In this document: positions 49,257 to 59,487 of the stretch, piece after piece
Position numbering within the stretch: position 1 is the first letter of the stretch
Layout: the number at the start of each line of letters is the position of its first letter
NCBI GenBank assembly: GCA_021432605.1
Contig: MU271145.1
Span: 1,426,001-1,490,000, forward strand
Source of the DNA: Coniochaeta sp. PMI_546
Lineage: Eukaryota > Ascomycota > Sordariomycetes > Coniochaetales > Coniochaetaceae
DNA length: 64,000 nucleotides
Reading direction: 5' to 3'
Notes under the pieces: generated by a model
Database searches by the model: none
What the model was told of the DNA's origin: nothing
What the model saw: only the letters and a program-made list of their open reading frames with translations
Program-made: the position numbers and the translations under genes

Positions 49257-49989
49257 GCAACAGCATCAACAAGTGCAGCACCAAGCGCAGCAGCCTCAAC
49301 AGCAGCACCCGCATCCGCAGCAGCACCAGCAACAAGCCGGTCAGCAAATGCAGCAGATGCACGCAGGCAGCAACGGCGCTCAGGGCTCGCCCAACGGGAT
49401 GCGACACATGGTTAATGGTGCTCAGGGCGCGATTAACCAGCAACAGCATTACCTTGGCAACAACCCGGCGGCAATGATGGCAGCTTTCAATGCGGCAAAC
49501 GGTGCGGGCATGTCTTCGCCAGGGGTGGGAGTCGGGCTGAGCATGCCAAACATGGGTGCCGGCTCACCGCGGCCTGCACCGTTCACTTCTCAGGTGCAAA
49601 TGCCGGCGAACATTGGCGCGCAGCTCAGGGAGCTGGAGAACAAGTTCCGGGCGCAATTTCCCAACAATACAGCTGATAGCATTAGGAATATGGCGATGGA
49701 GCACCTTGGTAGAGTCATTGCTCGTCAACAACATCTTAATCAATCGGCGATGAATGCCGCTGCTGGTGCTGTGGCACAGCAAGTGATGGCGAACGGCATC
49801 ACTCCTACGACTAGTCCGCACCAATACGCTCAACTTCTCCGTGCTCAGCAGCAGGCTCAGGCCGCTGCTCAGGTTGCGGCGGCCCAGGCGCAACAGGCGG
49901 GCCACCAGCGACAGTCGAGCGGGAGCCAACAACGGCAGTCAAGTGGGAGCGCCACCCCAACTGCGCCCACGGCAAATCCTGGGAAATAG
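45149..49989 (+). CDS. VID21: NuA4 subunit Vid21/Eaf1 (HSA-SANT chromatin protein)
   Basis: Exons 45149-45216, 45294-45446, 45540-48777 and 48838-49989 give 1,536 residues. The conserved N-terminal block is KRKLRELFAVATEVEG, then LWDSDILQ and GRKLNELNIPPRPKVR. A long disordered Ser/Pro/Glu-rich region follows. The HSA domain is at about 697-770 (LLQEMKWMRTDFREEGKWKR), where actin-related proteins bind. An acidic run DDDDDDD follows. The SANT domain is at about 956-1010 (QWTLAEDDELKSLV, NWSLISSAIS, TPWECFERWVQLEG). The C terminus is Gln/Ala-rich with 15 consecutive Gln. Eaf1/Vid21 is the assembly platform of the NuA4 histone acetyltransferase; fungal members lack the SNF2 helicase of animal p400. 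Introns are 77, 93 and 60 nt. All splice joins restore the frame. Confidence 0.95.
49219..49263 (+). repeat. CAG/CAA repeat coding for 15 glutamines in VID21
   Basis: Mixed CAG and CAA codons encode 15 consecutive Gln, followed by a wider Gln/His-rich stretch to about 49360. The CAA interruptions should limit slippage. Confidence 0.9.
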
Positions 49990-50768
49990 AAGTGTCTGAG
50001 TACTGGCTAGATGGCCGGGTAGCAGAGAGTTGGCTCTCTCGGTAATTATTTTTTTTTGGCAGTTATTGCAGAGCTGGCAATGGTGACAATTTGCGCACCT
50101 TGCGTTATACCATCGTTGGACGCCGACGGAAATGTTTTGGAAGTATTGTATTTAATAGCGAGTCTGGTGTTGGCGTTGAAAGACTTGGGCATGTGGCTGC
50201 CATGCCTATGAACAGTTGCTAGAGAGGGAAGCTCAGGGCAGCAAACACACACATCATTCCGGCGATGGATGAGATTAGGATTGATGGATGGGCCTTTTGG
50301 CCCCCTGGGAAGCAAGGTTTTCAATAAGCTCCCTTTGCAAGGACGAGACTTGCCATTGCGAGCATACATCCATCCAGTTAGACTCTGTAGCAACTCTGTA
50401 GCACAGCCAGCGGGGCTCTCGCTGCATCTCTGGCTTGAGAGCAATCAACTACTGACAGCTTGCGAAGAGCACTGCAAACACAAAAGCTTTCAAAATCACT
50501 ACGCTCTCGAGGGCGGCCAGGATGACAGTGACGACTGTTTTGGTGTTTTGGTGCTTTAAAAAGTTATGCTCGATTTATGCTGTGCTGCAAGGTGGGATAA
50601 ATCATAAAATTTGCACTAACGACAAAGATAAGAGATAACGGTATCCCGCTTGCGATAAGCCAAAAATTTGGGACATTCTTCCCTGTATCATTTTTCTTGC
50701 TTGCTGGTAGAAGCTGATTCCTGCACGTCCATCAATTCAAACTCTCAGACCTATCATTTTGATTAACC
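49990..50768. other. Intergenic region between VID21 and MAK11
   Basis: About 780 bp holding the 3' end of VID21 and the MAK11 promoter. ORFs at 50046-50444 and 50269-50559 show no motif. Confidence 0.55.
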
Positions 50769-52337
50769 ATGGCCAAAAGAAAGGTCCAACACGCGACTGA
50801 GCCCGTGCCGAACGGAGCTCCAGCAAAGAAGGCAAAGGCAGAGCAACCGGCCTCCAAACCGAAGACTGCCTTGTCGTCTACAAGCCAAGAAGTCTCGACC
50901 AAGACGCTCGCTGCGTCTACCTCGACCACCACCACCACCACCACCATCCAGATCATAGCCGGCTCCTACGACCGCATCCTCCACGGCATAACCTGCGCGA
51001 TCGAACCCTCACCATCACCCTCCAAGACGTCCAAACCCTCAGTCTCCTTCGCCGACACCTTCCTCTTCACCGCGCACACATCCGCCATCCGCTGCCTGGC
51101 CCTCTCCCCGCCCTCGGCGCCGGCACCGGGGCAGTCGCAGAAGATCATGCTCGCCACCGGCGCCACCGACGAGCGCATAAACGTGTACAACCTCTCCGCG
51201 CACCCGCCGTCGCGGTCCTCCCGGTCGGCGGCCGCCCTGCTCTCGTCCGCGGGGGCGCCCCGGCCGATCCTGGAGAACAGCTCCAACCGCGAGCTGGGCA
51301 CGCTGCTGCACCACTCCTCCACCGTGACGCAGCTGGCGTTCCCGACCAGGGGCAAGCTCCTGAGCAGCAGCGAGGACAGCACGGTGGCGGTCACGAGGAC
51401 CAGGGACTGGAGCCTGCTGAGCGCCATCAAGAGTCCCGTGCCGAAGCTGGTGGGGAGGCCGAGCGGGGATACCGCCGCGCACGGGGCTGGGCCGAGAGGG
51501 GTGAATTCCTTTGCGGTGCATCCTAGTCTCAAGCTGATGATTAGCGTGGGTAAGGGGGAGAGGTGCATGCGGTTGTGGAACCTGGTGACGGGGAAGAAGG
51601 CCGGGGTGCTTAATTTTGGGAGGGAGGTGCTCGATGCCATTGGGGAGGGGAGGATTGGGATGGGCGAGGGGAGGAGGGTGGTCTGGGGCGCTGGTAGGGA
51701 GGGGGACGAGTTTGCGGTGGCGTTTGATCGGGATGTGGTGGTGTTTGGGATGGATAGCCGGCCCAGGTGTCGGGTTATGGCGAGGGAGAGGACGAAGGTG
51801 CACGAGATTGAGTATGTGAAGCTGGGTGAGAGGGAGGAGGGTAAGGAGGAGGAGAGCCTGCTGGCTGTCTCGACGGAGGATGGGAGGGTGTTGTTTTTCT
51901 CTACGCGGAAGGAGGATTTGACTACTGAGGAGGAGGAGAAGGCGGACGAGCAGAAGGATGGCAAGAAGGCGGTGCTGCCGAATGCGAAGCTGGTTGCGCA
52001 GCTGGGAGGGAAGGAGGCGGGTGTTACGAGCCGGATCAAGGACTTCAAGTTCTTGCCTGTTGACGGCGAGGATGGGGAGAGGTTCTGGTATGTCATCACA
52101 GGCAGCAGTGATGGCAAGCTACGGGTGTGGAAGCTGGAGGCCAAGGATCTCACTGTCGCGGAGGAGAAGAAGCAGGTTGGGACTCTGCTTGGGGCGTACG
52201 ACACTCAGAACCGGATCACGTGCGTGGAAGCGTTCATCATGATTCCCCGACCTGAGGGTCTGGAGGACAGCGAGGACGAATTTGAGGAGGAGGTTGAGGC
52301 TGAGGATGCCGCGGAGTCTGGCGACGATAGCGATTAG
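50769..52337 (+). CDS. MAK11: WD40-repeat ribosome-biogenesis protein Mak11 (PAK1IP1-like)
   Basis: A single exon from the ATG at 50769 gives 522 residues (yeast Mak11 is about 470). The N-terminal basic patch (APAKKAKAEQ) could be a nuclear signal. Beta-propeller elements are IIAGSYDRILHGI, FTAHTSAIRCLALSP with ATGATDERINVY, the pair TQLAFPTRGKLLSSSEDSTV, GVNSFAVHPSLKLMISVG ending in MRLWNLVTGKKAG, and GSSDGKLRVWKLE. The C terminus is acidic (EDSEDEFEEEVEAED). Mak11 acts in the nucleolus in maturation of 60S subunits with Rlp24. The coding strand is C-rich to about 51,530 and G-rich afterwards, visible mostly at synonymous third positions. Both halves still fit the family, so I read this as composition and not fusion. 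Confidence 0.9.
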   Translation: MAKRKVQHATEPVPNGAPAKKAKAEQPASKPKTALSSTSQEVSTKTLAASTSTTTTTTTIQIIAGSYDRILHGITCAIEPSPSPSKTSKPSVSFADTFLFTAHTSAIRCLALSPPSAPAPGQSQKIMLATGATDERINVYNLSAHPPSRSSRSAAALLSSAGAPRPILENSSNRELGTLLHHSSTVTQLAFPTRGKLLSSSEDSTVAVTRTRDWSLLSAIKSPVPKLVGRPSGDTAAHGAGPRGVNSFAVHPSLKLMISVGKGERCMRLWNLVTGKKAGVLNFGREVLDAIGEGRIGMGEGRRVVWGAGREGDEFAVAFDRDVVVFGMDSRPRCRVMARERTKVHEIEYVKLGEREEGKEEESLLAVSTEDGRVLFFSTRKEDLTTEEEEKADEQKDGKKAVLPNAKLVAQLGGKEAGVTSRIKDFKFLPVDGEDGERFWYVITGSSDGKLRVWKLEAKDLTVAEEKKQVGTLLGAYDTQNRITCVEAFIMIPRPEGLEDSEDEFEEEVEAEDAAESGDDSD

Positions 52338-53629
52338 AGAGCGTGTAGCGTAACTAGACTTTGTGTAAACCATCTACACGTGTAAGGTTTATCGGTCTAC
52401 TCGAGAAAAGATACTCGTTGAAAATAAAAACATGTCTCATAGGGCAAGGTCTAGAGGTACCTTATCCATCATCCATCTAGGCCCTGTCCTGTGACAGACA
52501 GACGGCACTCAATGGGAAGGCCGGTAAAGGCACAACCCCAAATCTGCCGCAACCTTAAGTATGCAATCCTTACCGTGGTAACATATTCGTAGAAGTAGGG
52601 CACGCGGTAAAACGAAAAGAGTGCCAAGACTGTGGGGTACTTGCGCTAGCGAATGGTCGGGAGCCGTTCAGGCCGTTCAGCAGTTGCTGAATTGAAATCC
52701 GCCTCCGGTCCGCTGATCAAGACCCGTATTGGGACTCAGCAAGGGTGTGATTTACGTGTATTAGCTTAGTGTATTAGCGCCTTGATCTAGCATGTGATCG
52801 AGAGACCCCTTGTGCAGCCGCATACCGGTACCCTGTCTTTCCGTGAACCCTTGTTGAGTCTTGTTGAGTCTCGTCGAGTCTTTCCCCTTCAAAAGCTGAG
52901 CCTCTCAACATTCAACCATTTTCTTGTGTTGACTGCCCTGGTCTGCATGCTTGTGATTAGTCTGCTCGTTTCCGACCTTCTGTACGAGCAGTACGAGCAC
53001 GCGAGCTGATCTCAGACTCGTTTCTCTAATTCAGTGTGTATGATTCATAAAACTAAAAGGTATGCTATGCTGGCTGCATTACTCCTGAACATTTTACTCA
53101 CTCGCAGGCATGAATTACTCACTCATAAAACGCCCACAGCATTCCTTGCTTTCATATGATACCCCGTGTCTTGTTATAAACTCAACGCATCCTTCTTGGG
53201 CCCTGGACATCTCGGACTGCCTGTCAGCTTCTCATTCGAGGCGTGTCGTTTCCTGAGGTATACCTGCATCCCCTGGTGTGCGCTGCCGCTGCCGCAATCT
53301 TTTAAGCTTCAGCTTATGCTTACGGGCTTGGAGTCAATAAGACGTCATTGGTCTTTCAGCCGTGACCAGAGATACGAGGAGAGATAACGAGCAGAGGGAG
53401 GTTCCGAAACATGAGAAGTGAACCATAAGCTCCAAGCCCCTTCTGTTCAATCTTGTTGAGTTACATTTTGAGTTGGAGACACGTTTCTCTGTCACTTCTC
53501 TCCTCTCCGTGTCTCCTGGCACTCACTCTCCCACTGGAAAAACACCATACAAAGAAAGGGGGTTTCAAGGACCTATACCAGCCCACAGCAGCAGCAGCAC
53601 AGTTACAACAACTCGTCATCTTCAAAACA
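52338..53629. other. Intergenic region between MAK11 and the Insig gene
   Basis: 1.3 kb without a supported gene. It holds a decanucleotide tandem repeat at 52851-52880, a duplicated GTACGAGCA at 52982-52999 and a CACGTG near 52376. The last part is the Insig promoter and leader; the frame extends upstream of the ATG at 53630 but without an ATG. Confidence 0.5.
52851..52880. repeat. Decanucleotide tandem repeat, three units
   Basis: TTGTTGAGTC twice, then the variant TCGTCGAGTC. Head to tail, no spacer. Confidence 0.85.
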
Positions 53630-54968
53630 ATGGCAGATTCATCACACATCCACCGGCCCATCCCCCGCCGGCCCTTCGACCTCAACCGTCGGGACCCCAC
53701 TCCCCCGCCCGACGGCGACTCTCCGGCCCCCGGCACCCCCTACCACAACCTGAATCTCCAGACCCCCTCGCGGTCTTCCGGACCCGGCCTCAGCCCCTCG
53801 TCAACCTTCAACTCGGAAGGAACCAACGACACCGACACCACCCTGTCGCGCGCGACATCCTTCCTCAACCTCCAGAAGTCAACCCTCTTCGGCATCTACC
53901 AGAACGCCTCGCAGCCCTCCTCCCCGACCCCGGACGACGCCACCGCCGGCACCGGCTCGCCCTGGGGCACGGGCGCCGAGACGCCCCTGCTCAAGCGCCC
54001 GGGTGTGTCGGACGCCATGTTCGAGATCATGCGCTCCCGCCGAAGCGGCGACGCCAGCGACAAGCTGCTCGAGGCCGACCCCGGCGGCCACGGGGCCCCG
54101 CGGCCCGTGTGGGACGCCCTCACCGTCGTCTTCCGCGTGGCCGTGCTGTTCGGCCTGGGCGTCGGCTACGGCGTCCTGGTCGGCAGGCTCCGGACCGACG
54201 CGTTCAGCGGCGGCGGCAGCGGCGCCGCCGCCGCTGTGTCGCGGAGGGAGAGGGAGAGCGGCGGGTGGCGGCATTCGCTGTTTTGGGGTGTCGGGGGTGT
54301 GGTCATTGCGGCTCTGCTGCCGTGGTTCGACGGGGTGTGGGAGGCCAAGTTCGGCAGGCTTGAGGCTGCTGGTGCTGCGAGGGGGGCCAAGCCGAGGAGG
54401 AAGAGTGAGGATGAGCGACGGCCGCCTACGGACTGGTCGCTTGTGCTGAGAGCCATTACGGCTTTCTTGGGGATCGTGTTTGCCATTGTGAGTTTTTCTG
54501 TTTCTCCTCTCTCTCTCTCTCTCTCTTTTGTCGCCCTCCTTATTTCATGCTACCGGGAACTAATGTAATAAATTTGTCTCTCCCCAGCGCAAACTGGCAT
54601 GGACCTCGACAATGCAGATATCGCTGTACCTGGCGGTCGTCAACCCCTTCCTCTGGTACCTGATCGACCGGTCCAAGACGGGGTTCCTGCTGTCGGCCGC
54701 CTTCAGCTGCACCGCGTCCGCGGTGCTCATGGGCCTTGACCCTGACCTGATGCCCGTCCCGACCATGCGCAGCCCCCTGCGCAACGCCACGAGGGCCTAC
54801 CGCGCCGAGCCCTCGCCCGCGCTGCCTTTCTCCTTCGACACGGCCGAGAGGGCCCTGTGGATCGTCAGCGTACTTTTCTGCAGCTGTCTTATTTTTGGAA
54901 ATATCGGTAGGCGCATGGGGTTGGATAGAAGTGCTTATTCGAGGGGGAGATGGGCTGGTGTAAGGTAG
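53630..54968 (+). CDS. Insulin-induced gene (Insig) family ER membrane protein
   Basis: Exons 53630-54487 and 54588-54968 join across a 100-nt intron containing a (CT)10 run, giving 412 residues. A long Pro/Ser/Thr-rich cytosolic N terminus of about 180 residues precedes six likely membrane segments, starting at ALTVVFRVAVLFGLGVGYG and ending at ALWIVSVLFCSCLIFG. Family hallmarks are SLVLRAITAFLGIVFAIRKL, WTSTMQISLYLAVVNPFLWY and LIDRSKTGFLLS. Insig proteins sit in the ER; in animals they hold SCAP-SREBP and promote HMG-CoA reductase turnover, and in fungi (fission yeast Ins1) they mainly restrain HMG-CoA reductase. They therefore act in sterol homeostasis. Composition of the coding strand flips from C-rich to G-rich near 54,170. 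No sterol gene is adjacent. Confidence 0.92.
54507..54526. repeat. (CT)10 microsatellite inside the Insig intron
   Basis: Ten CT units within the intron at 54488-54587, well upstream of the branch site and acceptor. Confidence 0.85.
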
Positions 54969-56320
54969 AGGGAAGGAGCTTCTTGGTTGACACGCCTGCG
55001 AAGTCGAGGTCTTTGTCTGGCAACTGGTGGAGGTGAAACAGGGAACACATATTGGTGGTGGCATTCCCAGGCCCACCAGCGGACTGGCCGATGAGGAACT
55101 AGAGAACCAGAGGTCCAAGTGTTGTCCCCTCGTGCGCCAATTCAGAATTCCGCGTGGTAGCACGTATTGAAGTAACCCTGACTCTCTTCACTTCTGTAAA
55201 TCCCAGGGGTGACATATTATCTATCCCCTCTATGCCTACGACCCCCTTCCGGCGGAGAACCAGGGCAGGTATACAGTCGCATAGACATGTCACCATTGAA
55301 ACGCCAAAAAAGTCAAAAAGGTAGTGACGGACATAAGAATGCCCAACTTTCAGCTCCATTCCGTGTATATCTGGGTCGTACGGCCGGGCCAATCCTGCTC
55401 GATCTGCCCGAGTAGCTCGTCCTCGAAAAGCAGGCGGTCGCCTGTCATCTCTCTGGCTAGGTGCACCTCATCCAAGCCCGAGCAAAACAATCTAGGGTAT
55501 ACACAGTCGGACAAGCCGAAGGCTATGGAGCCAGCCACCCATGGATAACCATTTATCCAAATAAAGGGGATGTAGGCCTTATCAATCATGCTCCAGGCCG
55601 GGTTGCCTATCCTTCACACAATCCTGATGAGCGTCCGCGGTCGTACCGAGCCACGGGACACGAAGAAACACAGAAAGACACAAAGCCAAGGAAAAAGGTT
55701 CACTACCTATGAAGAAGGAACCAAGCCGAGGAAACCCAAACCAAACCGATCCCATGGGTATTGTGACCCTGCAAAAAGATAAAAGAAAAAAAGGCAACGC
55801 GACCGTTTCGCCCAGCATCCGAGGCTCCGCCATGCGGTCCTGTAGCAACCCTCTGAGCGTCCTTGCCCCGATACTCCGAAGTTCAGGGGAGGAAAACACA
55901 ATAAAGACCGGAATCAATCCATGGTTACACTATGAGCATGCAGTCGAGGTTTCGCCCTTACCCCATGAGCCCTCGAAAACATCTGCGCCAGGTCAACCAT
56001 CAGCGCAAGAGAGTTTGAAGAGGGAAAAAAAACCAGCCATGCTAATTACAAGACTGAAGTTAACAAAGACAGACGCGATGGGAAAGTTAGCCGCCCCAAC
56101 ACCGATGTATGCGCCGGACCCTGTAATGATGAAAACGAGACAGACGTAGGAAGCTTTGAAGGTTAGAACTAGGTATTTTGTCCCTACCGTCATATAAGAC
56201 GGCTCATATGGGCTCGAGAATCGAAGGGGCGTGTGAGTTGGCCGCGGGGCCAAAATCGTAGTGTACGTGATTAATATCATGTTCATGAGTCGTCAAGAAT
56301 CAAAAGCCTCATCAAGAGGA
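54969..56320. other. Convergent 3' regions of Insig and ATG1
   Basis: 1.35 kb between gene ends facing each other, long for a convergent gap. Minus-strand frames at 55350-55589 and 55993-56286 read somewhat protein-like (the second is hydrophobic), but there is no recognised motif and no clear splice model linking them. I cannot support a gene. Confidence 0.45.
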
Positions 56321-59300
56321 CTAAGAAGGTACGCTGCGAGGCGTCACATCGCCGCTGCGCCGCCGAACGAGTAGTTGCTGCTGCTGCTGCTGCTGCTGAC
56401 CCTTGGAGGCAGCCTCGATCATGCGCATCTTCTTGCGGACAGTCGACAGTCGTCCAGTGACCATTTGCATCACTGCCTAGGTCAGCCGCGTCCCAAAAAA
56501 GAAAAGGGAAAAAAAAGCGTGTTAGAATATCTTACCCTTCTGCACAGCCTCCTTGTCGTCCGCATTCAGATCATTGGCCATGTCTTCCTTCATCGCCATT
56601 ATCTTCTCGTCCATGGCAGAACCAGAGACACTGCGACGCTTGGGGATGTCGTCATCACTGTCTAGGACGGCCTCCAGCATCCTGATAGCAGTCACATACG
56701 ACCGCTCGCACCCAGGGAGGTCGTCGTTCGAGATCTCGTTGATAGCCGCAGCTCGACTCATTTCGACCGCACGTTCATACATCAGCTTCTCGGCGCTGAT
56801 GCCAGCTGTCAAAAAGACGCCGTCGGTACTAGAGCTGCTGGTAGCAAATGCATCGGTGGGCCGGTTGGATGGATGGCTGGGATGGTCCTCGGGAAGCTGT
56901 TTTTGGGCGTCGATGAGCTTCAAGCGGACAATCAAGGCTTTCTCCAGTACTTCGTTGAAACGGGCTCGGATCCACTGAACGACTGCGTTGATCCTGACAG
57001 CCACATCTCGGCCGCTGATCGAGTCTCGAGTCGAACCATGCCCACTGGTAGTGGACTCGGCTCGGCTCTTGCGGGACCACCATAAGCTCGCAATGTCCAT
57101 GGACTTTGCCAACAGAGACAGTGCCTTAACGTATAAAAGCAACGCTTCCTCAGACAGGCACACTATCGCTTCCACTGTCAAGCCCAGGTCTTCGTCCGAG
57201 GACATCCTGTCGGCCGAGAAACCTCCTAGGCCATGCTCCATCGAAGGTGCTAGAGGCACGAGCTGCTTGTACTTGACTTCGGCAAAACCATACACCACAT
57301 CACTACGGTGCGCATAGTCGTCGATGCATTGAGCAACACGCGCATCTTCGTCAACGGGCGCATTCTGCTTGCCATCACCAATGAGTCCTACTGGCGCGGA
57401 GGGCGTCGGATAGGCTGGGAACGGGCTGTAGAGCTGCGGAGGGGAAGTGCCCTTGCCGAAGACCTGTGGAGGGTACTTGAAGCCGAATAACCTCAAACTC
57501 GCATCCTGAATGGCCTTCGTGATGCTGGAAGGACCAGAACCCGGGCTGCCAGTAACATTCTTGTCGTACGAGCCGTGGCGATAATGATCCATCTTCCCTT
57601 GTGCAAGCTGTGTGTTACGCGATGGCACAGCTGCAACGGCGCCGGTTATTGAAGTGGGACTGCCCTGCTGTGTAGCCCTGCGAACGACCTGTCCCGCCTT
57701 GGACGACGGCAGTGAGCGACGCTGCTCAGCCAATTGCCTGTTGGCGTCCAACTCATCCGCAAACGCGTTCACCTCAACCTGCCGCTTCTCGACCACGACG
57801 TAATCACGCTCGAACGCTATCTCCTGAGCCGCCTTTTCGCGGGCGTCCGATGCAGCGCTGTCCGTCCGGGTTCTAGATGGGCCCTTTTCAACCCCTTCCA
57901 CATGCGATGATTCAAGTGACGGATTCTCCCTGATAGCGTGCCTCAATGAAGCATTCGAGCTCCGATGTTCCCGCTTGACATACATCGGGGGCCTTGTTGG
58001 TGCAGATGTCGACGACTGCGGTCTGGGACGGATGCCGAGGCCTTCTCTGCCAGGAGAGTAACTTCCGGCAGACGGCGGTACCTGATCAAGGGGATTAGGC
58101 TTGGCTTCGACTGGTGTCGCTAAAGGAGACGAATGCCGCGGTCTTGGTGAGTGAGGCGCACCCCCTTCTCGTCCTCCGTCGTACTCCGAAGTGTGCTTGC
58201 GGAAGGACGATCTGCGAATTGGAGCTGGTGCTGGCTCCTCTGACTTGGCCGCTGCCCTGATGTCCTTTGCAATGCGCCGATCATCCTTGGGTATGTCGTC
58301 TTCAACCAAGCCGGGAATCGGGTTCGAGACTACACCATGTGCAAAGAAATTGTCAAAACTCATACGCTCGACCGGGCTCCGCTTAAGAAGGCCTCGTATT
58401 AAGGTTTTCATTTCTGTGCTGACGATGGCCTCCTTTGGAAACTTGATGTGATCCTCGGCTGCTTCGATCTTTCGGAGCAGCTCGACATGATTACTGGCTC
58501 GGAAGGGAGGCCGTCCAGTCACCATCTCGTAGAGCACCGTCCCCACGGACCACAGATCAGCCTTAGCATCGTACCGTTCGTAACGGAGAATCTCGGGAGC
58601 CATGTATAACGGCGAACCACAGAGTGTTTCTGCGAGGGACGTCGAGGGAAGAACGCGGGCGAATCCGAAATCCGCCAGTTTGAGCATCGGTAAAGACGCC
58701 AATCCAGCAACAGGAATCATGGAATCATGGCTGGCGCTGAGGACATGCTTGACGGTCTTGTTTGCTTCCCGGAACTGCGGAGAGGGAAGCAGCAGGAGAT
58801 TTTGCGGCTTAACGTCACGATGCACAAAGTTCCCCTCGCGCAAGAACTTGAGAGCGCTTGCCAACTGTTTCAGAAAATGACGCGTCACAACCTCGTTGAG
58901 ACCAGAGTTCGGCGCATTCGGATATTTGCGTGCGATATCGTGGGTGGCCGGGTTCGTGATCAGCTTCTCTCGCTTCTTTATGAACATGGATAGATCACCA
59001 AGCTCGCAGTATTCCATAATCAGGTTGATGTGTGTATCAGATTCGACACAATCGTGGAGGGCGACAATGTGCGGGTGCCGAAGGGTCTTGAGAATCTTGA
59101 TCTCGCCATACAGGTTCTCTTTTAGCTTCTTGTTAAGCTTTGCGACTTCGACGGATTTGATGGCTACTAGAGCGCCGGTGACCTGTCGCGAAGGATGCAT
59201 CAGTATTGATTCTAACGCTTCTGCATGGCCTTGGATTTCCATCGTCTCCTTCTAAGAACATGTGATACACAGTAGGAAGATGTAGGTGTTGCTCCTCCAT

Positions 59301-59487
59301 CTGACATAACAGGAAACTCTCAAGAGTCTTTTGAAAGAGAACAACGCTCATCAAAGTACGCTCAACTGACCTTGTGCCTGCCCGCGTAAACCTGAGCAAA
59401 GCTTCCCTTGCCTATTTCCTGATCTATGACGAACTGGCCGACAGAGTCGCCACCGGCCTTCGCCCGACGCGAAGATGAGGAGGCCAT
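56321..59487 (-). CDS. ATG1: Autophagy-initiating serine/threonine kinase Atg1
   Basis: Exons 59487-59371, 59182-56536 and 56472-56321 give 971 residues. The kinase domain has the glycine loop IGKGSFAQV in exon 1, catalytic Lys48 (VAIK), HRDVKPQN with Asp162, DFGFA at 210-214 and the [10 protein letters not shown] activation segment. The middle is disordered and Ser/Pro-rich. YVVV at about 500-503 in [10 protein letters not shown] is the Atg8-interacting motif. The C-terminal helical region (about 650-960) is the tandem MIT domain that binds Atg13, ending with [20 protein letters not shown]. The last exon adds eight Gln and a short basic tail. Introns are 188 and 63 nt. An ATG inside intron 1 (59242) opens a frame that lacks the glycine loop and is not the true start. 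Atg1 phosphorylates autophagy factors at the phagophore assembly site. Confidence 0.96.
56375..56398 (-). repeat. (CAG)7 plus CAA coding for eight glutamines in the Atg1 tail
   Basis: Seven CAG codons and one CAA on the minus strand in the last exon of ATG1, after EAASKG. An uninterrupted trinucleotide run, so length variation is likely. Confidence 0.9.

Noticed and set aside
50769-52337. MAK11 as a fusion or horizontally acquired half
   Set aside because: The composition change is sharp, but both halves fit the same WD40 family and keep the frame, and other genes show the same pattern.
53453-53629. Upstream in-frame extension of the Insig reading frame
   Set aside because: It starts without an ATG and reads as leader sequence. 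The ATG at 53630 is followed by the typical Pro-rich N terminus.
59183-59370. Alternative ATG1 start at 59242
   Set aside because: It lies inside intron 1 and would remove the glycine loop. Splicing 59371 to 59182 gives the complete kinase domain in frame.
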